Source of the DNA: Scytalidium lignicola
Lineage: Eukaryota > Ascomycota > Leotiomycetes
Direction: 5' to 3'
DNA: 48,900 nt
NCBI GenBank assembly: GCA_002812745.2
Contig: NCSJ02000318.1
Span: 1 to 48,900 of the forward strand
Part shown: in pieces, positions 1 through 12,650 of the stretch
Layout of the letters: each line of letters starts with the position of its first letter
How positions within the stretch are numbered: the first letter of the stretch is position 1
Program-made: the position numbers and the translations under genes
The notes under the pieces: model-generated
Seen by the model: only the letters and a program-made list of their open reading frames with translations
What the model was told of the DNA's origin: nothing
Databases searched by the model: none

Positions 1-1435
1 CTTAATAGAACTAATATATAAAAAGAAGAATAAAGTTTATCTTCTTAGAAAAAAATTATCAAAACAACAAGACTAAGTAATAAACTAAAATTAAGTAAAG
101 ATAAGACTATATAAAATTAAAGAAGTTTATAAACTATTAACTTATAAATTAAAGTTATTAATAATAATTAGGATATATTCTGTTTTTCTATGTTTTACTT
201 TTAGAATTAACACTTAAAAACACTTAAACATTAATACTAGAAGAAGTTGATCTAGNAAAAAGAATATAAGGTTAAGAAAATCATTAATCATAAGATGTAT
301 TATAAGAAATTATAATACTTAATTAAATGGATAAGATATCTAGAGAATAAGAACAAGTAAGAACTTACTTTTAATCTTATAAGTTGTAAGAAATTATTAG
401 AGGAATATTATCAAGCTTATCTTAGAATGGATTTCTAGGTGATGAAATCATGAAGTCAGAAAAGAAGAGATTAGTAACAGAAGAAGAAACCTTATTTACA
501 AAGATAAAGTACAACTTTTCAAGAAGTTTCTCTTGTTTCTTTTTCTTCTTCTCAGTATTTAATTCTTCTAGAGTCTTTAGACCATGACAAATTATCTTTT
601 TAACATGTTTCTAGAGAAAGACTTACTACTTATCCAGGTAAGCAAGACAAGCAACAGCCTTAACTAGGGCTTATAAGGCTTAGGTCAAAGTATTAGAAGT
701 CTTCTTATACTCAGAAGAAAGGTGTTCATCCTCTTATTTATATGACTCTTAAGAGAGTATATAAAGGTACTTGTCATTACATTTATAACTATTGTAAACA
801 TATTCACTACAATGATCAAAATCAAAGACTATCTTGTATAACAATCCTTTTTGTTTGTAATATGTACAGAGTATTACTTTGATCTTAATGTTTTGAATAT
901 AAATACTAAGATTTAATCTTTCTTAGTGTTTCCTTGATCATGATTATTTTAGTAAATTGTTATTATTAAGATGTAAACGTTTTAATAGTATGTTTAAAAG
1001 AAGGAAAGGCTTATAGAACAATAAGATTATTCATGATAATATCTTAAGCGTTAAAATAACATTAATACAAAAAGGGGATAATGTTACAAGTTTGACCAAA
1101 CAAGTTAATTAATGTAAGCTTAAAGCTTAATATATAGTAAGTGTATACAGAGAACTTAGCAATTAGGAAGTTATATGATTAAGATCTTTAGATTAGAGTA
1201 ATCCAATAATCCAAGGACTTAGATCAAAGGATCATAGCAATCCAATGATCCAGTTATATTTTATTATCTATATAAGCATATTATAAGAATATAAGAATAG
1301 ACTTTACATGTTCAACTTAAATACATTACTAAATCTTATCTTTGACTTAATTACTTGTATTACACATTTCCACTGTCCTTGAACATCTACCTTACCTTGG
1401 CTATCCAGTAACCTGGATAGCATAGTTTTATAACA
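1..1435 (+). mobile_element. 3' end of a Ty3/Gypsy chromodomain retrotransposon (family A, copy 1)
   Basis: Truncated by the window edge. It aligns colinearly with 22790-24169, the 3' end of the better preserved family A copy, with mostly transition differences. Around 240-440 a decayed chromodomain is readable on the plus strand (a Val-Lys-Lys-Ile-Ile start, then a YLIKW-like core with Trp codons turned to stops), the hallmark of chromoviral Gypsy integrases, which use it to target heterochromatin. The internal part ends in a purine-rich polypurine tract (1069-1081) directly before an LTR. No open reading frame survives. The family is clear; which element it came from is inference. Confidence 0.8.
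1082..1435 (+). repeat. LTR, family A, copy 1 (3' LTR)
   Basis: A 354-bp repeat starting TGTTA and ending TAACA, preceded by the polypurine tract AAAAAGGGGATAA, so it is the 3' LTR of the element to its left. Related copies lie at 17026-17385 and 23827-24169. Its central U3 part (repeated GATC / CAATCCAATGATC words) resembles the 17026 copy and differs from the 23827 copy. Confidence 0.85.
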
Positions 1436-2717
1436 TTAAGATTGTAAATACTCTAGCTTTTATAAAAGATTAAACTAGTTTTATATTATTATAACTAAAG
1501 TATTCAAAAATCTTATCAATATACATATCTTAAACTATAAAAATAATCTTGTTTTAATGATTACAAATAATATATACACTTAAAAAGTATATAATTAATC
1601 TTATATTAACCATTTTAAAAAGATTATGTAATTTCTCTTTCAAAGCTACAAATTAAGAGCCTTTTAAGCTTATAATCAGAAAGTCATTAATATAAATACA
1701 AATATAAATTCTTGAATTAAGATTATAAAATACACTTAGATTAGAGATTAACAAAAGGTATTTAATCTCTTTTAACTTTATAATAAACTTTTATTATCAA
1801 CAATATAACATTTGTTTTAAGTTGTAAAATGACTTTTAAAGTTGTAAAACAATGGTTTTTGAACTTATATATTTAATGTTTATACTATTAGTTTTAACAC
1901 TTAATTTTAAAAGGTCTTTAATTGTAATATCTTTAAGAAGTTTAATATAGATTTCANTATTTATATTATNATTTAAGAANATTATAATTATATTTATTTA
2001 GTCAATTTCCTAATCAAAGTAAGCAGTTAAAGCTAATAAGGCCTTCTAAGTAGTAAACTTAATTATACTTACTTAAGTTTAGTCATAATCAATATTATAA
2101 CATTATTTATAACTTTTAATTATAAATCTAGCCTTAAAACACTTAATTTTACAATTAAAGTTACATTTAACCTTAAATACTTACTTATTATAAAGAGTAT
2201 ATTTCTCTTCTAAGAGAGTTAATAACTTAAAAGTATTATACTTTATTAAGGAGGCTAACTCAGCCTTTATAACATCATCTTACCTTTTGTAATATATTGA
2301 ATTACAAACTTCTTTAACTATATTTAACTTTAACAAATTTGCAAATACAGTTAAAGCATAACTTATATTTAAAGCTTGCCTTACAAAAAGATAATATTTA
2401 TAAGCTATTATAACATTTGTAAACTAGCTTATAATTTCATTATCCATAATAAACACCCTTAAAGAATATTCTACAAATGTATTTAATAATTAAGATAATG
2501 TAACAATTCTTACTCTAGTCAATTATAAACTTAAGAGGTTAATATTTAGTATAATTATATTAGGTTTCTTGTTTTTAAAACTTTTAAACTTATTATAACC
2601 TTTAAAAGCTTGAATAATAAGTACTTCTTAAATTATATCTAAAATATTATTATCATCTTTTATCTCTTTTACTACAAATAATTTAAAAACTTCTTTAAAC
2701 ATTATATTAAGATTTAA
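1436..2717 (-). pseudogene. Ty1/Copia reverse transcriptase relic
   Basis: On the minus strand, reading from about 2310 down to 1450, the decayed translation follows the Copia reverse transcriptase: a KYTL-x-NKxVFKVK block, then KARFIIKSY, a DYD-T motif, a KFTT-x-KALLALTAYFD block, a YNLKQ-like block and a YxNDFLI remnant of the YVDD active site. Stops interrupt it throughout, mostly where Trp or Gln is expected, as RIP produces. No integrase, gag or LTR of its own could be assigned; the part above about 2310 is probably the integrase-RT linker. The superfamily call rests on motif order and spacing. Confidence 0.75.
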
Positions 2718-2961
2718 TGTTATAGACTGAGTCTAGGGTGGAAATAGTAAATCACAATTAAGGAGGCAGTAACACCAACAATTAAACTTGTTCTATTCTC
2801 TAAACTAATTCCTGAAGAATCCAAATTATAATGGTTGCTTAAGTTACCCTTATATATGTTAAGTCTTGTATGCTCTTAAAGTAAGCTCTTATCTTAATAC
2901 TCTGTTCATATGCTTAGTGTACTATGTGGACTTCTTAAGCTTTGTGATCTAAGCTCTAACA
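2718..2961 (-). repeat. LTR of a minus-strand retrotransposon
   Basis: A 244-bp segment with perfect TGTTA / TAACA ends. On the minus strand it is preceded by a purine-rich polypurine tract (2962-2975, AAGAGGAGGGATAA), so it is a 3' LTR of an element lying at higher coordinates. It separates the Copia relic from the next block. No second copy was found in the window, so its parent element is unknown; the Gypsy relic at 4956-7386 has the right orientation but lies 2 kb away. Confidence 0.65.
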
Positions 2962-4955
2962 TTATCCCTCCTCTTAAGGCTTTTGTCCTCAAGAGTTATA
3001 AACCCTTAGCATCCTTTAACACCTTTCCTAAGGTCTACAGATACAAAGATCATTCTTGAATCTTATGCTTCTTTCAAATGTAATAATCTTAAAATAATGT
3101 CTTTATTCAGTAGCTTAATGTTATAATGCCTTTAAGTTAATATATTTCTCTAATATCCTTTTAATGTTATAATATACAAGTCTCTTATACTAATAATAAG
3201 CTTTACATATGTATATAAACATAACTTTGTTATTTCTTTTATACCTTCTAGCTATTAACTCTTTTAGTCCTTTTGAAGAGGTGTAAATCTTAGGTAAAGA
3301 TTTAATACTTTACTTATTTTCCTTTATTGTTAATAATGTAAAGTTAAACAAAGTAAACATAAAATACTTAAATATAATAAATATAAAGTTATTCTTAATG
3401 TTAAGCTTTTTAATTATAATCAAACACAAGTATTCTCTTAATATAATGATCTTATAAAGTAATTCTTAGATTATTATAAAATTAAGTAAAGATTAGTAAA
3501 TATTCTAAAGTTCTTAAATAAGCAAAGTATAATATACAATTACTAATGTTTTTAAAAATTTATATAAACTCTTCTTACTATTCCCTTTCTCCTCCCTTTC
3601 TCTCTTTGTCATTTTATCCATTACCTTTACAAGGTAAGTTTCCCTTTCTTTAATTCTTTAAAGTTTAAAGTTAAGCTTTAAATAATATTATACAAATACT
3701 TATCTTATTGTCTATTATTCTTTACTTTTAGTTATAACTGTATAAGTACTTTATTTCTCTTCTTTTTACCTTTCTTTCCTTTAACATATTAAGAACTCTT
3801 TAATTAACTTTTATAATTTTTCTTGTTAAATCTCTTAGCTTTTAAGTAAGTTTCCTTTATTTACCTTTGTTAATTTTTCAACTAATATATAATTAGCTTA
3901 TTATGATTAAGAAATATGAAAAACTCATATGTCTTTATTGTTTATAATATAACAAGTCTTTATTTACTTAACTTAACCTTAAGTGTTTTACTTTATAAAT
4001 TAATAATAAATGTAAAGAGTATACTTACAAGTATAAAAAGTATAAAAAAAGTTCTTAAGGAGTATTATTATCATATGAATAAACTACTTTAACTTGTTAA
4101 CTAAGCAATAATAAGCAATGTTATAATTGTTATTACCCTTTAAATAACATAATATAAATATACTAAATATATTAAGAACATATTTTATTAGGAAATCAAG
4201 AAGGAAAAGATAAATAATAATAAACTAAGTATAATTAATAAGATCTTAAGAAGTGTTAATAACTATCTTAAAGCTTTAAATAATATTATTCAAGAGATAA
4301 TAAGTATTTTTTCTTCTTTTCCTTTTAATTAATATATTATTAATGTTTTACAAGTGAATCTTTCTAATAATAACATATCCTCTAACAAAGATACATCCTC
4401 TTTAAAGGATATTAAGTTAAACAAGTTAGAAAAGTCAAATAATAACAATAACAATAGTTTTTTTATTCTTTTAATTTGTTATCTTACTTACTCTTGTCTT
4501 TCAAGAATATAAAGGGATAATGTCCTTATTACTTCTTGTTGTTGCCTTACTTACTTTATTAACAAGTATTCTAAGTTAATAATGCTTATTCTAGTCTTAG
4601 TCCTTAGTATAATATTCCTTGTTAACCTTGTGCTTAGTCTTCTCCTTGTTTCTTTAAAGTGTTATCTCTAGTTCAGAAATGACAAGTTTACAACCTCTTC
4701 TGTTTAGCTTAGTAACCTTATTAATAGTAATAATAATAATAGTAGAGATAATAGTAATAATAACAAAGGTAACAAAGAGGATAATAACCTTTTGTTAAAG
4801 AAGAGGAAGTATAAGTACAAGAATACTTATAAGTATTATTACTAAGTAAATAACTCTTTACTTTCAAGTACTTTAGTCTTAATTCAACCTTTTTTACTTC
4901 TTGCCCCTTTTCCTTATAACTTTCTGTTATATTAATTTTAAAGAAGTTACTTTTT
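2962..4955. other. AT-rich DNA, unclassified, no gene seen
   Basis: About 2 kb of low-GC sequence with stops in every frame. It begins with the polypurine tract of the LTR at 2718-2961 when read on the minus strand, so at least its lower end is retrotransposon interior. Simple AAT/AAC-type trinucleotide runs occur near 4435-4460 and 4715-4790. I could not recognise gag or pol motifs here. Confidence 0.4.
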
Positions 4956-7386
4956 CTATAAGTAGTTGTTTATACTGTTTTCTATACTCTTCAAGCTTTT
5001 TCATAGTATTTTGCAAATACTTTAGTAATTCTTAAGTATCTTTTGTTAATAAGAATCCTTTTTACTTTATAAAGTATTATTAAGTTTTATTCTTCTTAAC
5101 TTCATAATCTAAAATAACTTTAACCTCTTATTCATTTTTACTATTAACAATCTCTCCTTCTAAGAACTCTAACATTATACTAGATTTATAATAGTATAGT
5201 TTAAGGAGGAATATATAAAAGACTAAGTATACTCTTATTTTAAAGGGTAACTTCAACTTATACACAAGGTTATTACTTATAACCTAAATTACCTTTAGTA
5301 ATCTTAGATATCAATTTGACAACTTCTTGTTAAGTCTTTGTTATTGTAGATTCTTTGTAAATACCATCATAAAATTATTTATCTTGAATGTTATTGACTT
5401 TTGNTTTTTTGTTATAATACTTCTTCTGTACTTTTATAACNTTTTTATTATCACTTTATTATTACTTCTCTTTCTTTTTACAATGTTTTTATCCTTTCTT
5501 GTATAATAATTGCTCTCCCCTCTATAATATTATCCTTAACATTAACCTAGATCTTAAGGTTATAACTATACATATTATAGAAGAGAGTCATACTAATAGT
5601 ATTATGAATACTATTATTATATATGAATTTTACAAGAGTCAACTTTAATGCTTAATCATCTTACTTGTATAAATAAAACACTTGTAAATAATATTCTAAT
5701 NTTTNATTCTANACTTTTGTNTNTTCGTCACTTTAANGGTAAAANNTTNTTAATAAGTATNTTTANACTTATAAGTAGAAACATAAGNANGCTTAGAACT
5801 TNTTAGTAAATTAAGGTTCTTCAGTNTAAGANTATACTCTTTAAAGTATTAAAATCTTTGATAATATACTGTAAAAATAACTTTGCTAATTCTAATGTTA
5901 TAATTATCTTCTTATAAAGAATATATCATGTCATTTATATATACTTATTAATAATAACTAAACATNAATTATATANTNNATTACTTTATTTNCTTAAANG
6001 TAAATNTATNATAAAGTNTATTAAAATCTNTNTTTATAATTACTTTAAGTAANGTAATANTNTTAATNTTCTATATANTNTATATTNNNTNATCTTTGTT
6101 NTCTAACAAATAGTATAANTATATACTTAACANTTNATATCTCTTCTTAAGCTTNNTTAAAAATACTTTTNNTAAATTAATTCTAATATTTTTAAGATTT
6201 TAAAATACNTTATTATAAGGTTATTATNATTTGTANTTAATATNTNTATNCTTATTATNTNATTGTCTANGATATATATTTTNCCTTAGTATTAAAGGAG
6301 ACTTGTATAATCTATTCTCTATAATTACTCTTTGATTACTTTTAACTCTTTATGTNNAAATCTAAGGTTTCTCCTTCAATATTCTAATCATTATACCTTA
6401 AAGTTGTAAATTCTTCTTTATAATTTCTTTTACTATGTTATAGTTTTTCAACTTTACTTAATCTTTTATTCATATTAATAATTTCTTCTTTAATATCTTA
6501 GTCATTATATTTTGTGATTATAAGCTCTTTCTTATAATCTTACTCTAACTATGCCATCTCAACATAAGTTCTCTTAGAGCTTTACTCCTTATACTTTTGT
6601 ATAAAGCCTTTATTCTCAAGGGTTAACTTACTTTAAGAATTATTACTCTTATAATATTAAGGTCTCTTCTTAATAGCTTTAACAATTCTCTTCTTCTGAA
6701 TTAATTGCTAACATTATCCTTAAACAAAGATATCNTTTTTATTGTAAATTATGTATCAAGTCAGTTATCAACTTAATAAAAGAATTATCTACTGTTTTAA
6801 GTATACTTATTAAACAAGTATATACTTATAAGATAAGATGTTTATAATTATTAGTCTTAATGACAAGCTTAAGCTTATAAGTTATATTACTTATTATAAC
6901 TTTATAACAGTATCTTACTGAATTTATAACTGTTTATATGTATATAAGCCTTGGCTGATGATTAAGCTTAAGATGCTTAGTCTAGAAACTACTCTTTTAA
7001 GTATTGTCTTTTTAAGTATTTCTTCTTTTTTATAACATTATTAACTAATATCTTAATTTTCTGTTAAAATGCTTTCTTAACTCTAATATAAAATATGTTC
7101 TATATCTTCTTTCTTAATATTAACATCAAATCTCTTATAACTTTATTAAACTTAAGTTTATAGTCTAATTGTCTTAACAAACTATTAATAAGGTTAATCT
7201 TACTTATTTTATACTTTATCTTAAAGTTATATTCAATTAGCTTTTAAATCTAATATACTTACTTTTTATTTAGTTTTTCCTTGTTTATAAAGTGTTTAAG
7301 ATTATCATAATCTATCTTAATAACTATTGTTAATAAGGTGTAGGCTAAGTAATACTTTTATTACTCTAATGCTTATATTATAATGA
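4956..7386 (-). pseudogene. Ty3/Gypsy pol relic: RNase H, integrase, chromodomain
   Basis: Read from 7386 downward: an RNase H / connection tail (about 7380-7100; a KxDYDNLKHFINKEKLN stretch, then YNFKIKYK and a decayed ADSLSRRLD), the H2C2 integrase zinc domain (about 6220-6020; LRRD then a YTIC-like pair and a TK), and a chromodomain (about 5300-4960; EVKVILDYEV, then a KGF and an EEYRKQY end). Stops are frequent, and the integrase part is rich in ambiguous bases. The 5' part (gag, protease, most of RT) is missing: the relic stops at the LTR at 7387. Orientation is opposite to families A and B. Confidence 0.75.
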
Positions 7387-7654
7387 TGTCAAAGCCTTAG
7401 TGTATTAATCACGTGAAGGGGGGAAAAGGATAATAGTCTAAGTTCTAATTACTCTTTAACTGTTGACTCCTGTCTATAAAGAAGAAGGTTTCCCCTTCTC
7501 TTTAATAAGAGTTAAAGATTAATCTTATAATTTTTAGAAGAGTACTGAGTTTTAAAGTAAATCTATACTTAACTAACTGTTATTTCATTGTTAGTCTCTG
7601 ATTATATTTTAGCCTCCTGGTCTCTCTTTACTTTGCATATAAATACCCTTGACA
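7387..7654 (+). repeat. 5' LTR, family B
   Basis: A 268-bp repeat from TGTCAAAGCC to CCCTTGACA, aligned over its whole length with 14737-15003. Shared landmarks are a TTTCCCCTTCT block and a CAGCCTCCTGGTCTCTC-like block near the 3' end. Differences are nearly all transitions. Confidence 0.85.
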
Positions 7655-8890
7655 TATTAATCTTTCTCTCCTAACAAAGAGTATGTAGACTGTTGAGAAT
7701 CAAGATAATTAAGACTTGTTGAACTCAAGCTTCACAACAAGGAAAAGCAGAAAGGTCATAGTTCCCTTCTACTAGTTTAACAACATTATAATAAGAGAAG
7801 TCATCATTGCTTAATTTACCTTTGCCTTTTCCTTTAGTACTTATTTCAAGGAGTTTTGCTTTGTTGTCAGAGGAAGAGTTAAACAAGAGAATTATAGTTA
7901 AGCAGTAACAAGACTACCTTGAAAAGAAGAAAACTTACTTACAAGCTCTTAAGAGGAAAGAAGCTTTTATTTATAATTCTGCATAAGATGTATTAACTAT
8001 TAGAACAAATTATTATGTTGAACCTTATTAATAACCAAGTAATAAGATTTAGGGGAAATTGTAATTTCTTGCTTTAAAATACAAAAGGACTAATTAAAAT
8101 GAACTTTATACTTTCCTCTTTGAATTATACTCTTGATTTGTTATAATCTAAGAATTAAGCATTGAACTTCAAAGAGTTATATACATTAATAGTATATTAG
8201 AAGGCATTATCAAAAGACACTGGATTACTTATGTTATGAACACTTAGTAGAATTGTTATAATTATATTTGTTAGGATGAAATAGAGGAATTCTTAAAGAA
8301 TAATATTTTAAATAACCTTACTTATATCTTTGAAGTTGTTATAAAGTTGCATTATCTTGAATAGAAACTAGACTAAAAATTCAATTCTTTCCTGGATAAT
8401 TATAAGAATATTAAGTTGGAATTACTAAAGTACTTACTTAAAGGGTATTAAGTATGTAATCTCTTAGATAAACTCTGATTAGAGTTGAGAAAGCAAATTG
8501 TGTTTTAAGGTATATTAACTATTAGAACAAAGTTAATTAATATAGTATAAAGGGTTAAAATGTTGATTATAACTTAAGGAAGAGGTATTATGATAAGAAG
8601 TGTAATTATGACTAATTAGTTAAGAAACTAAGATGGACAAATAAGTTAGACAAATAAGATTTCAAGCATGTTTTAAACAAACTAGACTTTTTCAGTATAA
8701 AAAGTAATAATTATTAATATTATTCTTCTTAATGACTAATTAGTAACAAGAGAAGAGGAGTTGTTAAACTATTGCTTTTTAAGGTTTAATGTTATCAGTA
8801 TAAGAAATTAAGTTATTATGTTAGTAATTGTCCTTAAACATCTGATATGAATATTATGCTATTAGGTAAGAGAATAATAACTATTTAATA
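7655..8890 (+). pseudogene. gag relic of family B
   Basis: Lies between the 5' LTR and pol. Near 8790-8835 a nucleocapsid zinc knuckle is readable as C-YQ-Y-KKLS-Y-YVSN-C. The CX2CX4HX4C spacing is exact, but the second Cys and the His are both Tyr, as expected from TGT-to-TAT and CAT-to-TAT changes. Elsewhere the frame has many stops. Gag would package the element RNA; this copy cannot. The segment from 8294 onward is repeated at 15004. Confidence 0.7.
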
Positions 8891-8899
8891 AGAAGATAA

Positions 8900-11800
8900 A
8901 TATCTTTTAAAACAATTAGAAGTAAGAGNTTTTTCTTTAACTTGAAAGGAAATGGGTAATGAGGATAACTTTATTGAATATAAGGTTAGATTTGAATATT
9001 GTATATCATTGCCTCTTGTTAAACAAAGTAATGAAGAAGATTAATTAGTACTTAGTAATAAGATAGCTTTATAGACAAAATATTCTTATTTATAAAACTT
9101 TAGATATTATGATTTGTATTATTGATAGTTAAGGACTTGAGAGGATAGAATATTATAACTTTATAATAATTGAGTTTAATGGATATGAAATTGTATTAAG
9201 AAAGCTATAATATGATAATGTAAAGTTATGAGTTATTTATTATAAAGAAAATACTTGGGTATTTCCNTTTTTAAGAGTAATACTTATTATTGATCATTAT
9301 AAAAAGACAACTTTGAAAAGTTAATTGTATAGTTAAGTATATTATAATTTTGGTTAAAACAATCCTTACTCTTTTAAATGTATAAGAGGATATTAACAAG
9401 GAAGTTGGTAGAATATAACTTGTTATATTATTAAAATATAATGATTATTTGAATGNTTTTTAATATAAACTTAATTGGAATTCTACTCTTTTATACCTCT
9501 TTAAAGTATTATATTAACTTAGAAAAAGGATAAACTTTACCTTTAGAACTTATTTATACCTTAATTGAAGATGAGCTTATAATGTTTTATGACTACTTAA
9601 AAACTGTTATACAGAAAGGATGAATCTGACCCTTGATCAGTCTAACAAGAGCTTTTATATTGTTTATACTTAAGCTAAGAGGTAAGTTGTAACTTTATGT
9701 TGATTATTAAGGATTAAACAAGATTACTAAGAAAAATTATATTGTATTACCTTTAATTTCAGAAATTATTAGTTGATTATCTGAGGTTAAATACTTTATT
9801 AAGTTGGATTTGAAAGATGCTTATCATTAGATATATATTCATAAGGGAAATGAGTAAAAGATGATGTTTAAAATTAAGTATAAATACTTTGAATATCTTA
9901 TTATACTATTTAGACTTTTAAATGTACTAATTACTTTTTAAACATATATCAACCAAATATTAATAAGTTTAATCAACGTTATTTATATTATATACTTTGA
10001 TGATATCTTGATTTATATAGAGGATGAGGAGTTATATATATAAGTTATTTATAATATACTAGTTAAGTTGTAANAATAANGCCTTTATACAAACNTNGAG
10101 AAATGTATNATTCTATTCTTAGACAGTTACCTTTTTAAGCTTTGTAATTACCCTTGAAAGCACAAGTATAAAGAAAGAATATATTATAGTTATTGTTGAG
10201 TAACTAGAACTTAGAAGCATAAAAGATATACAGATCTTTCTTAGCTTTATTGAGTTTTATTATTAGTTTATTAAAGGTTATTCAAAGGTTATTATACTAT
10301 TAACAAATACACTGAAGAAAGAATACTTGTTAACCTTCTAGTTAACTCTCTTACAACAAGAAGCATTTATAAAGATGTATATCTTGTTTATAACTACTTT
10401 ATTACTGTGTTATTATAACTTGAAGCTACTTATTAGGTTGAAGACAAATGCTTTGGATTTTACAATTAACATGATTATAACCTAATTGTAAGAAGAGTAC
10501 TAACACTTTGTTATATATATGTTGAAGAAGTTGAAAGAGGCTAAGTTATATTATAACACCTTAAATGTTGAGTTGTTAGTTATTGTAAAGGCTTTCAGGA
10601 TATAAAGACATTATTTGTTGTATGTACAATACCTTGTTAAAGTTTTGATTGACTACTTGAACCATCACTACCTTACTTTTAAATTACAGTTGAACAGCAA
10701 GCAAGCTTATTGGTTACAAGAATTGTTTAAATATGATTTTAAGATTGAGTATAGACTAAGCTCTTGGAATCCTGCTGATAGGTTGTTAAGAAGACTTGAT
10801 TTGCAAGATATAATTAACATTATAATAGTATGTTAAGAGTTGTTGCTGAGTTTTCTTAGTAAGTTCTTACAAACACTGAATATAAGCAATGAAGAACTTG
10901 TAAGCTTGTTAAGTCAAGGTCTTGTTGACTAGTCAGAGGAAGTAGATTCCCTGATAATTGAACTCATTTTACTAGACAGTCAAGATCTTGTTGGTCAATT
11001 ACAAGAGCTTAATAACTTTGTGACAACTGAACTTAAAAGTGCTCAGAGCATTATATCTTTCCAGGATAATGTTGTTATTAAAGTTACAAGTCACGAATTG
11101 TATGTTCTTTCAGCGTAAGCTAAAAAGGCTAAAGTTATAACAACGCCAGAGGACTTGTTACCTAGCTTTGTAAATGTTATTCATGAAGTACAGTAAAAGA
11201 ATACTTTTGTTGTCAATGAAGAATAGAAACAGTAACATAACAAGCAATCTATTGCTGAAGTTTTAAGGTGTAACCTTTGGGTATTAGAAGATGATAAGCT
11301 TCTGAAGTATTAAGGACATGTCTACATCCTTGATAACTACTTATTAAAGATTAAACTGTTAAATGCTTTTTATGATACTCTTATTAATAGACATCTAAGT
11401 ATTATTAAAGTTTTGAAACAATTAGTTAACTGTTATCATTAGAATAGTTTGTAGAAAGATGTTAAGAAGTACATCTTTACTTATACTATTTGTCAGAGAA
11501 CTAAGCTAAGACACTATCTACTTTATAGCAAGTTAATATCCTTGTTAATACTAATTAAACCTTTTGAAGAAATCTCAATAGATTTCATTATTAAATTACT
11601 ACTTTCTACTTCTTTCAAGAGAAAAGAATACAATACTATTCTAGTAATAATTTGCAAGTTCACCAAATACTCAATTTATATCCTCATCACTGAGTATATC
11701 AGTACTAATAGAATTGTTAAGTTGTTGTTATGTTACATTATCTGACCATTTAGTTTATTTAAGGGTGTAATATCTGATCAAGATACTTGATTCAAGAACA

Positions 11801-12650
11801 AGTTCTAGATATTCCTTTATTATTACTTAATAGTAAAGAGGTAGATGAGTATTGTATAATATCCTTAGATTAATAGTTAAACTGAATGTTAAAACCAAAA
11901 CTTAAAATATTACTTGTAAGTTTATTACTCCTTCACTCAAGATGATTAAGCAACCAAGTTATACTTAACAAAGCATGTTTACAACACCTTATAGCATTCT
12001 ACTATACAAATGTCCTCTGCAGAAGCCTTCATAGGATACAAACTATAAGGACTAACAAAGTTAAGGCTAGCCAGCAAAGAGCTTCCTTTTAAGGTGTTAA
12101 CAGCTATTAAGAGAGTTGAAGAACTACAAGAAAGTCATAATAAGATTATAAGTCTACTTCAACATGCTCAAAAACTTTATGAGAAATAGTATAACCAATG
12201 TTGAATACTGAAGTTTTTTAACCTTAAGGATTAAGTGTTAGTCTTTACTACTTATATCAAGTAACAATAACCTTGTTACAAATTCACTGACAAATACTTA
12301 AGGTCTTAGAAAATAATAAAGGTAATAAGAGATCATAGCCTTGTTTATAAGCTAGATATGCTAAAGCAGATTTATATCTACCTTGTTTTCCTTATCTTTA
12401 CCCTTAAGTTGTACAAGAAGTAAGAGAGTAACAACTTAAAACTAAAGAAGGTAAGTATTATTAACTTAAACAATGAATATAAAGTAAAAGCAATCTTAGA
12501 CTATGAATAGTAAAGAGGAATTTTCAAATACTTTATTAATTAGAAAGGATATACTAATAAGGAAGATTCTTAGGAGTTATGAGAAAATATTAATGATAGT
12601 GAAATGCTAGAAGAGTATAATGAGAAATATAACTTAGATCTGAGTAACCT
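8900..12650 (+). pseudogene. pol relic of family B (PR-RT-RNase H-IN-chromodomain)
   Basis: Motifs in order: a protease tail (about 9130-9260); reverse transcriptase with KLDLKDAYH (about 9800), NVLITF and the active site YFDD intact at 9993-10004; RNase H with YDFKIEYR and a decayed NPADRLLRRLD (an unbroken stretch at 10615-10836); integrase with its H2C2 finger ending CQRTK (about 11490), core ISIDFI (about 11580) and ISDQDT (about 11775), and the NSQTE / AEAFIGYK blocks to 12060; and a chromodomain (about 12480-12640, ILDYE..KGYTN..MLEEY). Stops replace many Trp and Gln codons. The family is certain; no product is made. Confidence 0.85.
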
